Positions 1 to 6,068 of a stretch of DNA of 7,176 nt are shown here, in pieces. Position 1 is the stretch's first letter; each line of letters opens with the position of its first letter. This DNA comes from an uncultured Clostridia bacterium (GTDB taxonomy: Bacteria > Bacillota > Clostridia > Oscillospirales > CAG-272): the NCBI GenBank assembly GCA_904501865.1, contig CAJGCF010000069.1:1-7176 (forward strand). Direction: 5' to 3'. Under the pieces are notes generated by a model. The model saw only the letters and a list, made by a program, of their open reading frames with translations, ran no database searches and was not told the DNA's origin. The position numbers were made by a program, and so were the translations under genes.

Positions 1-137
1 TGTCCCGCTTGACGAAAAAATTTCTGCCGACACTTGCCATTATGGGCATGATCGCCTTTGCACCCACGCTTTTCGGCTATTTCGGATTTGATTTCTTGCA
101 GGAGCTTTCGCTTCTGAACTTCCTCGGAAGAGCATAA
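1..137 (+). CDS. C-terminal end of a membrane protein, probable ABC permease (partial)
   Basis: The reading frame enters from the left edge, with its first full codon at base 3, and closes with TAA at 135-137, giving 44 visible residues. The visible part has a basic start (RLTKK), then a hydrophobic stretch rich in Ile, Met, Ala, Phe and Leu that would form one membrane helix, and a short tail ending in GRA. The stop lies 26 bases before an ABC-2-type ATPase gene, with that gene's ribosome binding site between them, so the two are probably cotranscribed. This is the inferred basis for calling it the membrane partner of the ATPase. No family motif is visible in the fragment, so another membrane protein is possible. 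Confidence 0.6.
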   Translation, partial: SRLTKKFLPTLAIMGMIAFAPTLFGYFGFDFLQELSLLNFLGRA

Positions 138-163
138 ATTTTAGGAAAGGAACGTTTGAAATT

Positions 164-1042
164 ATGAAACTGGAACTGAATCTCATTTCGAAATCATACG
201 GAAAAAATAAAGCACTCACGGATTTCACCGCAGTGCTGGAGCCCGGTATCTACGCGCTTCTCGGTCCCAACGGATCGGGCAAATCGACGTTGATCAATAT
301 TATCACGGACAATCTGAAGGCGGACAAGGGAGAGATCGTTTTTGACGGTACGAACGTGCGCGCCATGGGTGTCCGCTTCCGCGAGAAGATCGGCTTCATG
401 CCGCAATATCCGGGTATCTATCCTTCCTTTACCGTGGAGGATTACCTCTGGTATATGGCGAAGCTCAAGGGGCTCTCCAATCAGCAGGCGCGCGAGGGTA
501 TTCCGCAGGTGCTGGAGGCGGTTGAGCTGACGGAATCGCTCAAATCGAAGGTAGGATCGCTTTCGGGCGGTATGAAGCAGAGACTTTGCCTTGCTTCCGC
601 GGTGCTCGGCGATCCCGATATTCTGATCCTCGACGAGCCTACGGCGGGACTTGACCCCAAGCAGCGCATTGCCGTTCGTAATTACATTTCGCAGATCGCC
701 TTCAATAAGATCGTCATCATCGCCACACACGTCGTTTCCGATATCGAATATATCGCAAACAACATCATTATTCTGAAGAAGGGACATATCTACCGCTCCG
801 AAGCGCCCGCCTCTCTGATCTCGGAGATCGAGGGAAAGGTCTGGATCGCGGAGGTTTCGGAAAACGAGGTCGAGGAGCTTCGCCTGCATCAAAAGGTGAC
901 GGGCATCTCCAAGGAGAAAAATTGCGTGCGCGTACGCATTCTTTCGGAAACCTCACCGCATCCTTCCGCAGAAAATACGGCGCCGACGTTGGAGGACTAT
1001 TATCTCTACGTCTTCGGTGACACCCTGACGGAGGACAAATAA
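164..1042 (+). CDS. ABC-2-type transporter ATP-binding protein
   Basis: A 292-residue cytoplasmic ATPase that would power a separate membrane permease. All nucleotide-binding motifs are present in order: Walker A GPNGSGKST at 34-42, Q-loop Gln81, signature LSGGM at 133-137, Walker B ILILDEPT at 153-160, D-loop AGLD at 161-164 and the switch His189. The last 80 residues form the accessory tail usual in the CcmA/BcrA-like drug or lipid export group, including an LEDYYLYVFGD ending. The substrate cannot be read from sequence; export is inferred. The ATG at 164 follows AGGAAAGG at 143-150. It sits 26 bases after the partial membrane gene, and a strong terminator starts 5 bases after the stop, making it the last gene of its operon. 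All 28 Ile codons are ATC or ATT, unlike genes further right. Confidence 0.93.
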   Translation: MKLELNLISKSYGKNKALTDFTAVLEPGIYALLGPNGSGKSTLINIITDNLKADKGEIVFDGTNVRAMGVRFREKIGFMPQYPGIYPSFTVEDYLWYMAKLKGLSNQQAREGIPQVLEAVELTESLKSKVGSLSGGMKQRLCLASAVLGDPDILILDEPTAGLDPKQRIAVRNYISQIAFNKIVIIATHVVSDIEYIANNIIILKKGHIYRSEAPASLISEIEGKVWIAEVSENEVEELRLHQKVTGISKEKNCVRVRILSETSPHPSAENTAPTLEDYYLYVFGDTLTEDK

Positions 1043-1047
1043 TAACG

Positions 1048-1084
1048 AAAGCCTCCCCTTTGCTCGCAAAGGGGAGGCTTTTTT
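1048..1084 (+). terminator. Rho-independent terminator of the ABC ATPase operon
   Basis: A 15-bp perfect stem (1048-1062 with 1067-1081, core GCCTCCCC/GGGGAGGC) with a four-base CTCG loop runs into six T at 1079-1084. It starts 5 bases past the ATPase stop codon. Confidence 0.92.
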
Positions 1085-1264
1085 GAGTCGGATGGCGCGT
1101 TATCCCCCAATCCCCTCCGTGTTCGATAGGTTGAACGCCCATTGCGCGGCAGCTCTCCGTCCGCTGACTGCAGACAATGAAAAAACGATACGGAATAAAA
1201 TGTGTGATGTTCTTATCGGAGAAATCACCAACAACAAAAATTAAACCGCATAAAACAAATAGAT

Positions 1265-1297
1265 ACCCCGACAGATTTTCACGAGATCTGTCGGGGT
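1265..1297 (-). terminator. Terminator-like hairpin after the DUF3885-like gene
   Basis: A 12-bp perfect stem, ACCCCGACAGAT (1265-1276) with ATCTGTCGGGGT (1286-1297), and a 9-base loop. It lies 8 bases past the TAA of the minus-strand gene. Read on the minus strand it is followed by ATCTATTTGTTTTAT, which is T-rich but interrupted, so termination is likely rather than certain. Confidence 0.68.
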
Positions 1298-1305
1298 TCG
1301 TTGCT

Positions 1306-1977
1306 TTATTGATAAAAACGCTTTTTCATTTCTTCCACGTCGTAGGAAAGGAAATATGGTTCAAGCAAATGATAAAACTCTTTCATCTTTTCCTGTGTTG
1401 CAAAAACGATATCACATCCTCGGTCATCGTAAACGGACAAGATACAGTCGTTTTGAAACGAAACAAAGCCAACGTTATGCCCGCGTCCATTGATTTCTCG
1501 GTCAATTAAAGAATCGTAATCAAACTCTTTGTCATCACGATAACATACAACCCTATTTCTGCGCTGTTTTCCGATATACTCATCATCAAAATCGCCGTAT
1601 GTTTCTAAATCTCTTACCGAATAATGACGATATTCCGCCTGCATTTCAAAAAGAAAGCGCAGCTGCTCGACTTCATTTTCAATTCGGTTCTGAATTACTT
1701 CGGTTATATCCAATTCCAGTTCTTCAAGTTCAATTTTTTCGGCTCTACCGCAATCAGAATGGTCAAATATCCAATAATTGAAAATAATGGCATCTGCGCC
1801 ATTAGGAAATAGTATATCAAATATTTCTGTTGCACGTTTTTTTGCATTGGTAATATATTGATCACCATCACCGATCCCCAACTCGCAGCGTAATGCAAAT
1901 TGATTATTATAAAAATATGGCTGAAGATAGGGAAAATTTTTATTGCTAATAAGATCCTCTATTTTGCTTTTTTGCAT
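1306..1977 (-). CDS. Uncharacterised protein with C-terminal DUF3885-like domain
   Basis: A 223-residue, strongly acidic, soluble protein with no signal peptide or membrane helix. Residues 180-221 contain a YDDRGCDIVF core followed by a YHLLEPYFLSYDVEEM-type segment, which I recall as the pattern of the DUF3885 family of Bacillota; no biochemical function is known to me. Residues 81-115 are Glu/Leu-rich and probably helical, followed by a basic patch (KQRRNR at 137-142). The ATG at 1975-1977 is supported by GGAGG (CCTCC on the plus strand, 1988-1992) 10 bases upstream. It stands alone, with its own hairpin terminator downstream and a perfect inverted repeat upstream. It is clearly more AT-rich than its neighbours, suggesting acquired DNA. 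A role as an orphan immunity-type protein is possible but only a guess. Confidence 0.8.
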   Translation of the reverse strand: MQKSKIEDLISNKNFPYLQPYFYNNQFALRCELGIGDGDQYITNAKKRATEIFDILFPNGADAIIFNYWIFDHSDCGRAEKIELEELELDITEVIQNRIENEVEQLRFLFEMQAEYRHYSVRDLETYGDFDDEYIGKQRRNRVVCYRDDKEFDYDSLIDREINGRGHNVGFVSFQNDCILSVYDDRGCDIVFATQEKMKEFYHLLEPYFLSYDVEEMKKRFYQ

Positions 1978-2009
1978 TTGATACCAGCCTCCATTTTATC
2001 GCTAGTTTC

Positions 2010-2037
2010 GCATTTGTAATACAAATAATACAAATGC
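2010..2037. promoter_or_regulatory. Inverted repeat upstream of the DUF3885-like gene
   Basis: Perfect 9-bp arms GCATTTGTA (2010-2018) and TACAAATGC (2029-2037) separated by 10 AT-rich bases, 33 bases upstream of the start codon. The spacer and arms contain TATTAT- and TATTAC-like sequences on the minus strand that could be a -10 box, but no good -35 is seen at the right distance. It could be an operator over the promoter or a leader hairpin. Confidence 0.4.
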
Positions 2038-2081
2038 TTCGGGCAAAGCCCATACCCCTAAAGATGCACGAGCGCGTCCAT

Positions 2082-2215
2082 AGGCTCCCTCCGGGAGGGA
2101 GCTGGCGCCGTAGGCGACTGAGGGAGAGTGCGTTACGATAAAGTTGAGTTTAACTCAAAGTCACGCAGGCTCCTTCCACCGCTAACGCGGTCCCCCTCCC
2201 TCTCGGAGGGAGGCT
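2082..2215. repeat. MITE-like palindromic intergenic repeat (about 134 bp)
   Basis: The ends are imperfect terminal inverted repeats, with 16 of 18 positions matching between 2082-2099 and the reverse complement of 2198-2215. The left end is itself a palindrome (GCTCCCTCC, G, GGAGGGAGC at 2084-2102), and the right end forms a similar hairpin. The centre is another palindrome, TTGAGTT-T-AACTCAA (2144-2158), flanked by TGCGT (2129-2133) and ACGCA (2163-2167). The two arms resemble each other along most of their length, so the whole element can fold as one long stem. No ORF and no clear target-site duplication are visible. Similar CTCCCTC...GAGGGAG elements are, from memory, common between genes in gut Clostridia. 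Confidence 0.7.
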
Positions 2216-2234
2216 TTGCGTTAACCCTATTATA

Positions 2235-2279
2235 ACACAAATCGGCAGAGAAAATAAGCTCTCTGCCGAAGTTTTGTGT
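2235..2279 (-). terminator. Hairpin terminator after the ABC exporter
   Basis: The inner stem TCGGCAGAG (2242-2250) / CTCTGCCGA (2261-2269) is extended by an outer ACACAAA (2235-2241) / TTTGTGT (2273-2279) with a small bulge. On the minus strand the inner stem is followed by TTTGTGTTATAAT, a moderately T-rich tail. It lies about 50 bases beyond the exporter stop codon and has no other obvious client. Confidence 0.65.
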
Positions 2280-2330
2280 CACCTATTTCTCCGTTAAGGA
2301 CAACAGAGAAATTGCTCTGCGGTGTTTTTA

Positions 2331-4112
2331 CTACATTTCTGCATATAATTTATAAAGCTCACTATATATTCCGCCTCGCTCAATGAGCTCGGAGTGAGTA
2401 CCCGATTCCTCAATTCCGCGCTCGGTCAGAACGAGTATGCGGTCTGCGTTGCGTATAGTAGTCAGGCGGTGCGCTATAGTGAAGGTGGTGCGTCCGCGAG
2501 CCAGCTTCTCAAGCGACTCCTGCACAAGCTTCTCGCTCTCGTTGTCAAGTGCGCTGGTCGCCTCGTCAAGAATGAGGATGGGGGGATTCTTCAAGAACAG
2601 ACGCGCGATGGAAATGCGCTGTTTCTGGCCGCCCGAGAGCTTGACGCCTCTTTCGCCGACGTACGTATCGTATCCGTCAGGAAGGGAGGATATAAAATCG
2701 TGAGCCCCTGCAAGCCGTGCCGCCTCGACTATCTCCTCGTCGGAGGCGCTTTCTTTTCCGTACGCGATATTCTCGCGCACACTGCCGGAGAACAGATAAA
2801 CGTCCTGCTGAACTACTCCTATATTGTCACGCAGGGAGCGCATAGTCACGTCCCTTATGTCCTTGCCGTCAACGAGTATCTTGCCCGAGCTTACCTCGTA
2901 AAATCTCGGAATGAGCGAGCACAGAGTGGTCTTGCCGCCACCCGACGGGCCAACCAGAGCCACACTCTCGCCTGCCTTCACCTTGAGATTGAGATGGGTA
3001 AGCACGTTCTGATTTTCGCTCTCGTAATGGAATGAAACGTCGGCAAATTCCACCTCGCCGCGCACTTTTTGAAGCGGCACTGCGCCCTTGGCGTCGACTA
3101 TGTCGGGTTGGGTGTCCATTATCTCGGAAAAGCGCTCTATTCCGCTCATACCGAGCTGAAACTGCTCGGAAAACTCAACTATACGGCGAATAGAGGTCAA
3201 GAGAGTGGTAACGAACATAAGATAAGCCACGTAATCGGCAGGCGTTATACTTGCGGGATTTTCCGCGGGCATAAGCATAAAGAGAGCTCCGATAGCCACC
3301 ACTATTATGTACATTATGCCGTCAAAAAGACGGGTAGACGACATAAACGACGCCATAATTTTATATCTCTCGGTCTTAAGGCGTAGATAATCCTTGTTGC
3401 CGCCGTCGAATTTCTCCTGCTCAAGCTCCTCGCGCGCAAAGGATTTGACTACTCTTATACCGAGCAGACTGTCCTCTATTTGCGAGTTGAGCTCGCCTAT
3501 TTGCTTTCTTGACTCGGCGAAATTCTTTTTCATTCTTCGTCTGAAATACATCAGCGTGATTATCATAACGGGCACGACCGCGAATATTATGAGCGTAAGA
3601 GGCACGCTCATGGTGCACAAGAGAATGAACGCGCAGACTATCTTGATACCTGCTATGAAGAACTCCTCGGGGCAGTGGTGCGCGAACTCGGTAACGTCAA
3701 AGAGGTCGTTGGTGATACGTGACATAAGCGTTCCGACCTTGGTGTTGTCGTAGTACGAGAAGGAGAGCTTTTGCAGGTGCGAAAAGAGGTCTCGCCTCAT
3801 ATCAGTCTCTATCTTGGTTCCCATTATGTGACCTACCGACGCCATGTAATAATTTGCCACGGTGTCTATTACTCTCAAAGCTATGTAAAGTATAGCGCAG
3901 TGGAGAATGAGGGTGGGTGTGAGGGATGCGATGTCCTCGGTCGCCCGTCCCGTTATCTCACGGACGATCATAGGTAGCACGAGCTCACAAAGCGTGGTCA
4001 GCGCGGCGCAGACGAGGTCAAAGACCATAACGGGCAGGTGTCTCTTATAATATGGAAGAAAACGGCGCAAAAGCGAGCCGTTTGATGCTTTTATAGTTTT
4101 TTTCTCTTTCAT
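2331..4112 (-). CDS. ABC exporter with fused transmembrane and ATPase domains
   Basis: A 593-residue half-transporter of the MsbA/LmrA-like exporter type, expected to work as a dimer in the cytoplasmic membrane. Residues about 20-320 form the six-helix membrane domain, and about 350-593 the ATPase. Walker A GPSGGGKTT is at 388-396, the Q-loop in VVQQDVYLFSGS near 436, signature LSGGQ at 492-496, Walker B ILILDEAT at 512-519, SALD at 520-523 and the switch His548. Drug, lipid or peptide export are all possible. The ATG at 4110-4112 is chosen because GGAGG lies 5 bases upstream; an in-frame TTG at 4136 has no ribosome binding site and lies at or before the likely transcription start. It is monocistronic, with a good promoter upstream and a hairpin downstream. 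No second half-transporter is adjacent, which points to a homodimer. ATA is common among its Ile codons. Confidence 0.93.
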   Translation of the reverse strand: MKEKKTIKASNGSLLRRFLPYYKRHLPVMVFDLVCAALTTLCELVLPMIVREITGRATEDIASLTPTLILHCAILYIALRVIDTVANYYMASVGHIMGTKIETDMRRDLFSHLQKLSFSYYDNTKVGTLMSRITNDLFDVTEFAHHCPEEFFIAGIKIVCAFILLCTMSVPLTLIIFAVVPVMIITLMYFRRRMKKNFAESRKQIGELNSQIEDSLLGIRVVKSFAREELEQEKFDGGNKDYLRLKTERYKIMASFMSSTRLFDGIMYIIVVAIGALFMLMPAENPASITPADYVAYLMFVTTLLTSIRRIVEFSEQFQLGMSGIERFSEIMDTQPDIVDAKGAVPLQKVRGEVEFADVSFHYESENQNVLTHLNLKVKAGESVALVGPSGGGKTTLCSLIPRFYEVSSGKILVDGKDIRDVTMRSLRDNIGVVQQDVYLFSGSVRENIAYGKESASDEEIVEAARLAGAHDFISSLPDGYDTYVGERGVKLSGGQKQRISIARLFLKNPPILILDEATSALDNESEKLVQESLEKLARGRTTFTIAHRLTTIRNADRILVLTERGIEESGTHSELIERGGIYSELYKLYAEM

Positions 4113-4117
4113 TTTTG

Positions 4118-4122
4118 CCTCC
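4118..4122 (-). promoter_or_regulatory. Ribosome binding site fixing the exporter start
   Basis: GGAGG on the minus strand, 5 bases before the ATG at 4112. It falls inside the longer TTG-initiated frame, so it argues for the shorter protein. Confidence 0.85.
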
Positions 4123-4140
4123 GTTGTGTATAACAATTAG

Positions 4141-4169
4141 ATTTTATCACAAATTTCACCTTCCGTCAA
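4141..4169 (-). promoter_or_regulatory. Promoter of the ABC exporter
   Basis: On the minus strand, TTGACG (4164-4169), a 17-base spacer and TAAAAT (4141-4146). The predicted start near 4134 gives a leader of about 22 bases carrying the GGAGG site. Confidence 0.8.
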
Positions 4170-4187
4170 GCGAAAAAGTCTTTTTTG

Positions 4188-4216
4188 GTCTTGTTTTTAC
4201 CCAAAAAGCATATAAT
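4188..4216 (+). promoter_or_regulatory. Probable promoter of the transglutaminase-dockerin gene
   Basis: A perfect TATAAT -10 box sits at 4211-4216, about 32 bases before the GTG start. The -35 position (about 4188-4194, GTCTTGT) matches poorly, so this promoter may be weak or need an activator. It faces away from the exporter promoter within a 135-base intergenic region. Confidence 0.5.
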
Positions 4217-4229
4217 TGAGCAGTATGTG

Positions 4230-4239
4230 AGGAAGGGGG
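4230..4239 (+). promoter_or_regulatory. Ribosome binding site supporting the GTG start
   Basis: AGGAAGGGGG ends 8 bases before GTG 4248. The next in-frame ATG, at 4263, has no purine-rich site in front of it. Confidence 0.75.
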
Positions 4240-4247
4240 AAAGATTT

Positions 4248-5288
4248 GTGAAAAATAGCTTTATGGGGGTGACACGCAGAGTGATATGCTTTATTTTGTG
4301 CCTTGTGATAACTCCCCAAATGCTTGATGTGTCTTTCATTGAGACAAGTGCCGAGGACATCTGCTATGCGGAGGAGGCTATGAGGGCTATGTCCGAGGGC
4401 TTTTACGCCTTTGAGGAGAGCATAGATCTCTCTCGCTTTAACATAAGCCCCGAGGATATAGGCACACTCTTTTCAGGTGTCACAAAAAACGACCCGTATC
4501 TCTTTTTTGTGGACAATCACCTTTCTTTTTCTTACAAAGAGGACGGCTACGTTACCTCGGTGCGTCCGAGGTACAGTATGAGCAAGGGAGAGGCGTATCA
4601 AAGAGTGGCATACTGTCGCGAGGAGGTGGAGAGAGCGGCGGCGCTTGTCGGGAAAGGTAAGAGTCAGGCGGAGAGAGCTCTTCTCGTGCACGATATGCTG
4701 TGTCTCGGATTTGAGTATGACCTCAGTCTTGAGAGCCGTGACCTCTACGGCTTTTTCGTCAATAAAAAGGGCACGTGTCAAGGGTACGCTTGGGCGTATA
4801 TGGCTATCCTGCGTGAGATAGGTATTGAGTGTGAGTTTGCGGCAAGTGATAGCATAGAGCACATCTGGAATCTTGTAAAGATAGACGGCGAGTGGTATCA
4901 CGTCGACGTGACCTGGGACGACCCGCCCACAAAAAACCACACGAGCGGCTCTATCAGCCGCCGTCACTTTCTTTGCTCGGACAAAAGAGCGACGGAGCAG
5001 GGGCATAAGGATTGGTATTCGGCAAGCGGCGTTGAGTGCGCCTCGCAGAGCTATGACGGAGTAGATTTCAATAATGTTATACATAGCCTTCACGTGTCAG
5101 GGGATATCGACGCTAACGGTAACGCGGAGCTTTATGACCTTCTGATGATGCGCAGGCTGGTCGAGAATACCGAGATCGCGCTCTCAAGCTTCTGTCCGCT
5201 CTGCGCCGATGCGGACGTAGACGAGGCACTTACAGAGAGCGACGTTGAGCTTTTGCGCAAAAGGCTCCTGCTATCGCCGCCGAGTTGA
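4248..5288 (+). CDS. Secreted transglutaminase-like protein with C-terminal dockerin
   Basis: A 346-residue protein starting at GTG 4248. An N-terminal signal sequence is likely: basic residues (TRR, 9-11), a hydrophobic core VICFILCLVI at 12-21, and possible cleavage near residue 35. The transglutaminase-like (papain-fold) domain covers about 140-230 with a Cys-His-Asp triad: Cys177 in GTCQGYA, His205 in HIWN, Asp220 in WYHVDVTWDDP. Such bacterial domains are usually peptidases or amide-bond-modifying enzymes acting outside the cell. The C-terminus holds two dockerin-type calcium loops: Asp286, Asp288, Asn290, Asp297, and Asp321, Asp323, Asp325, Asp332. Each is followed by a Leu/Arg-rich helix, with a CPLC motif between. 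A type I dockerin would anchor it to a cohesin, as in cellulosome-like complexes. The loops are somewhat degenerate (the second lacks the usual Gly), so binding is inferred. Confidence 0.85.
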   Translation: MKNSFMGVTRRVICFILCLVITPQMLDVSFIETSAEDICYAEEAMRAMSEGFYAFEESIDLSRFNISPEDIGTLFSGVTKNDPYLFFVDNHLSFSYKEDGYVTSVRPRYSMSKGEAYQRVAYCREEVERAAALVGKGKSQAERALLVHDMLCLGFEYDLSLESRDLYGFFVNKKGTCQGYAWAYMAILREIGIECEFAASDSIEHIWNLVKIDGEWYHVDVTWDDPPTKNHTSGSISRRHFLCSDKRATEQGHKDWYSASGVECASQSYDGVDFNNVIHSLHVSGDIDANGNAELYDLLMMRRLVENTEIALSSFCPLCADADVDEALTESDVELLRKRLLLSPPS

Positions 5289-5313
5289 CAAAATGGGACG
5301 TGCGTGATATAAT
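5285..5313 (+). promoter_or_regulatory. Consensus promoter of nth, overlapping the upstream stop codon
   Basis: TTGACA (5285-5290), a 17-base spacer and TATAAT (5308-5313), identical to the sigma-A consensus in both hexamers. The TGA stop of the preceding gene (5286-5288) lies inside the -35 hexamer. The predicted start near 5320 leaves a leader of about 55 bases. Confidence 0.85.
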
Positions 5314-5374
5314 GTAAGCAGAGCCCCGCGCGACCTGCGAGGCAAGCTCACGATTAAGGTCAGGAATATATATA

Positions 5375-6028
5375 ATGAAGAAAGTTGATAAAAAAGCAAA
5401 GGCGCGACTTGTCACGGAGCGCCTCAAGGAGATATATCCGTCCGCCGAGTGCGCGCTCGAGTGGGGAGGCGACGTGTCGCAAGGCTGGAGGCTGCTGGTT
5501 ATGGGCAGACTCTCGGCGCAGTGTACCGATGCCAGAGTAAATATAGTTTGCCGAGAGCTTTTCGCTAAATTTCCAACACTCGAAAGCCTCGCGTCCGCAT
5601 CCGTTGAAGATATAGAAGAAATAGTGCGCCCATGCGGACTGTATCATATGAAAGCAAAGGATATCTCGGAGTCGTGTAAGATGCTGATCGAGAGATTCGG
5701 AGGAGTCGTGCCCGACAGTATGGATGAGCTGCTTGAGCTCTCTGGCGTTGGGAGGAAGATAGCAAATCTTCTGCTCGGCGACCTTTATGGCAAGCCCGCG
5801 ATAGTTGCGGATACTCACTGCATCCGTATATGCGGCAGACTTGGATTTTACCCCGAGACCGTGAAGGACCCCGTCAAGACCGAGAGGATAATGAGTCAGC
5901 TTGTGGAGCCCTCGGAGCAGAGCGATTTTTGTCATCGCATAGTACAGTTTGGCAGAGATACCTGTCAGGCGCGCTCGCCAAGGTGCGCGGAGTGTCCGCT
6001 TGCCGACGTCTGTGCGGGGAAGAAGTAA
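5375..6028 (+). CDS. nth: Endonuclease III (DNA glycosylase/AP lyase)
   Basis: A 217-residue base-excision repair enzyme that removes oxidised pyrimidines from DNA and cleaves the strand at the abasic site; close to the family's usual 210 residues. The helix-hairpin-helix motif at about 118-134 contains LSGVGRK with the catalytic lysine Lys128. The catalytic aspartate is Asp146 in VADTH. The [4Fe-4S] ligands Cys197, Cys204, Cys207 and Cys213 have the C-x6-C-x2-C-x5-C spacing of E. coli Nth. LSAQCTD at 46-52 matches the LSAQATD motif. The segment ALEWGGD before it is longer than in E. coli. ATG 5375 follows AGGAA at 5362-5366. It has its own consensus promoter and ends in a terminator shared with the convergent gene. 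Nine of its 12 Ile codons are ATA. Confidence 0.95.
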   Translation: MKKVDKKAKARLVTERLKEIYPSAECALEWGGDVSQGWRLLVMGRLSAQCTDARVNIVCRELFAKFPTLESLASASVEDIEEIVRPCGLYHMKAKDISESCKMLIERFGGVVPDSMDELLELSGVGRKIANLLLGDLYGKPAIVADTHCIRICGRLGFYPETVKDPVKTERIMSQLVEPSEQSDFCHRIVQFGRDTCQARSPRCAECPLADVCAGKK

Positions 6029-6041
6029 TCTACATAAAAAC

Positions 6042-6068
6042 GAGGTAGCCGCGCTACCTCATTTTTTT
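6042..6068. terminator. Bidirectional terminator between nth and the DUF421 gene
   Basis: An 8-bp stem GAGGTAGC (6042-6049) / GCTACCTC (6053-6060) with a three-base loop. On the plus strand it is followed by ATTTTTTT (6061-6068); on the minus strand by GTTTTTATG. It therefore serves both convergent genes. The DUF421 stop codon (6059-6061) overlaps the foot of the stem. Confidence 0.88.

Noticed and set aside
194..892. Long minus-strand ORF opposite the ABC ATPase
   Set aside because: The plus frame has every ABC motif and a ribosome binding site; the antisense translation is Arg/Asp-rich with no recognisable domain.
1177..1509. Plus-strand ORF running into the DUF3885-like gene
   Set aside because: More than half lies antisense to the better-supported gene; it has no good ribosome binding site, and it crosses the terminator hairpin at 1265-1297.
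2394..3035. Plus-strand ORF opposite the exporter ATPase domain
   Set aside because: It is a shadow of a conserved ABC ATPase with all motifs on the minus strand.
4113..4136. Upstream TTG start adding 8 residues to the exporter
   Set aside because: It has no ribosome binding site, it would include the real GGAGG, and it lies at or before the predicted transcription start.
4185..4247. Upstream TTG start adding 21 residues to the transglutaminase gene
   Set aside because: It precedes the -10 box and spoils the signal peptide; GTG 4248 has a strong ribosome binding site.
4473..5093. Minus-strand ORF opposite the transglutaminase gene
   Set aside because: The plus frame carries the catalytic triad and dockerin; the antisense product shows no domain.
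5360..5935. Minus-strand ORF opposite nth
   Set aside because: The plus frame has the catalytic Lys/Asp and the iron-sulphur cysteines of endonuclease III.
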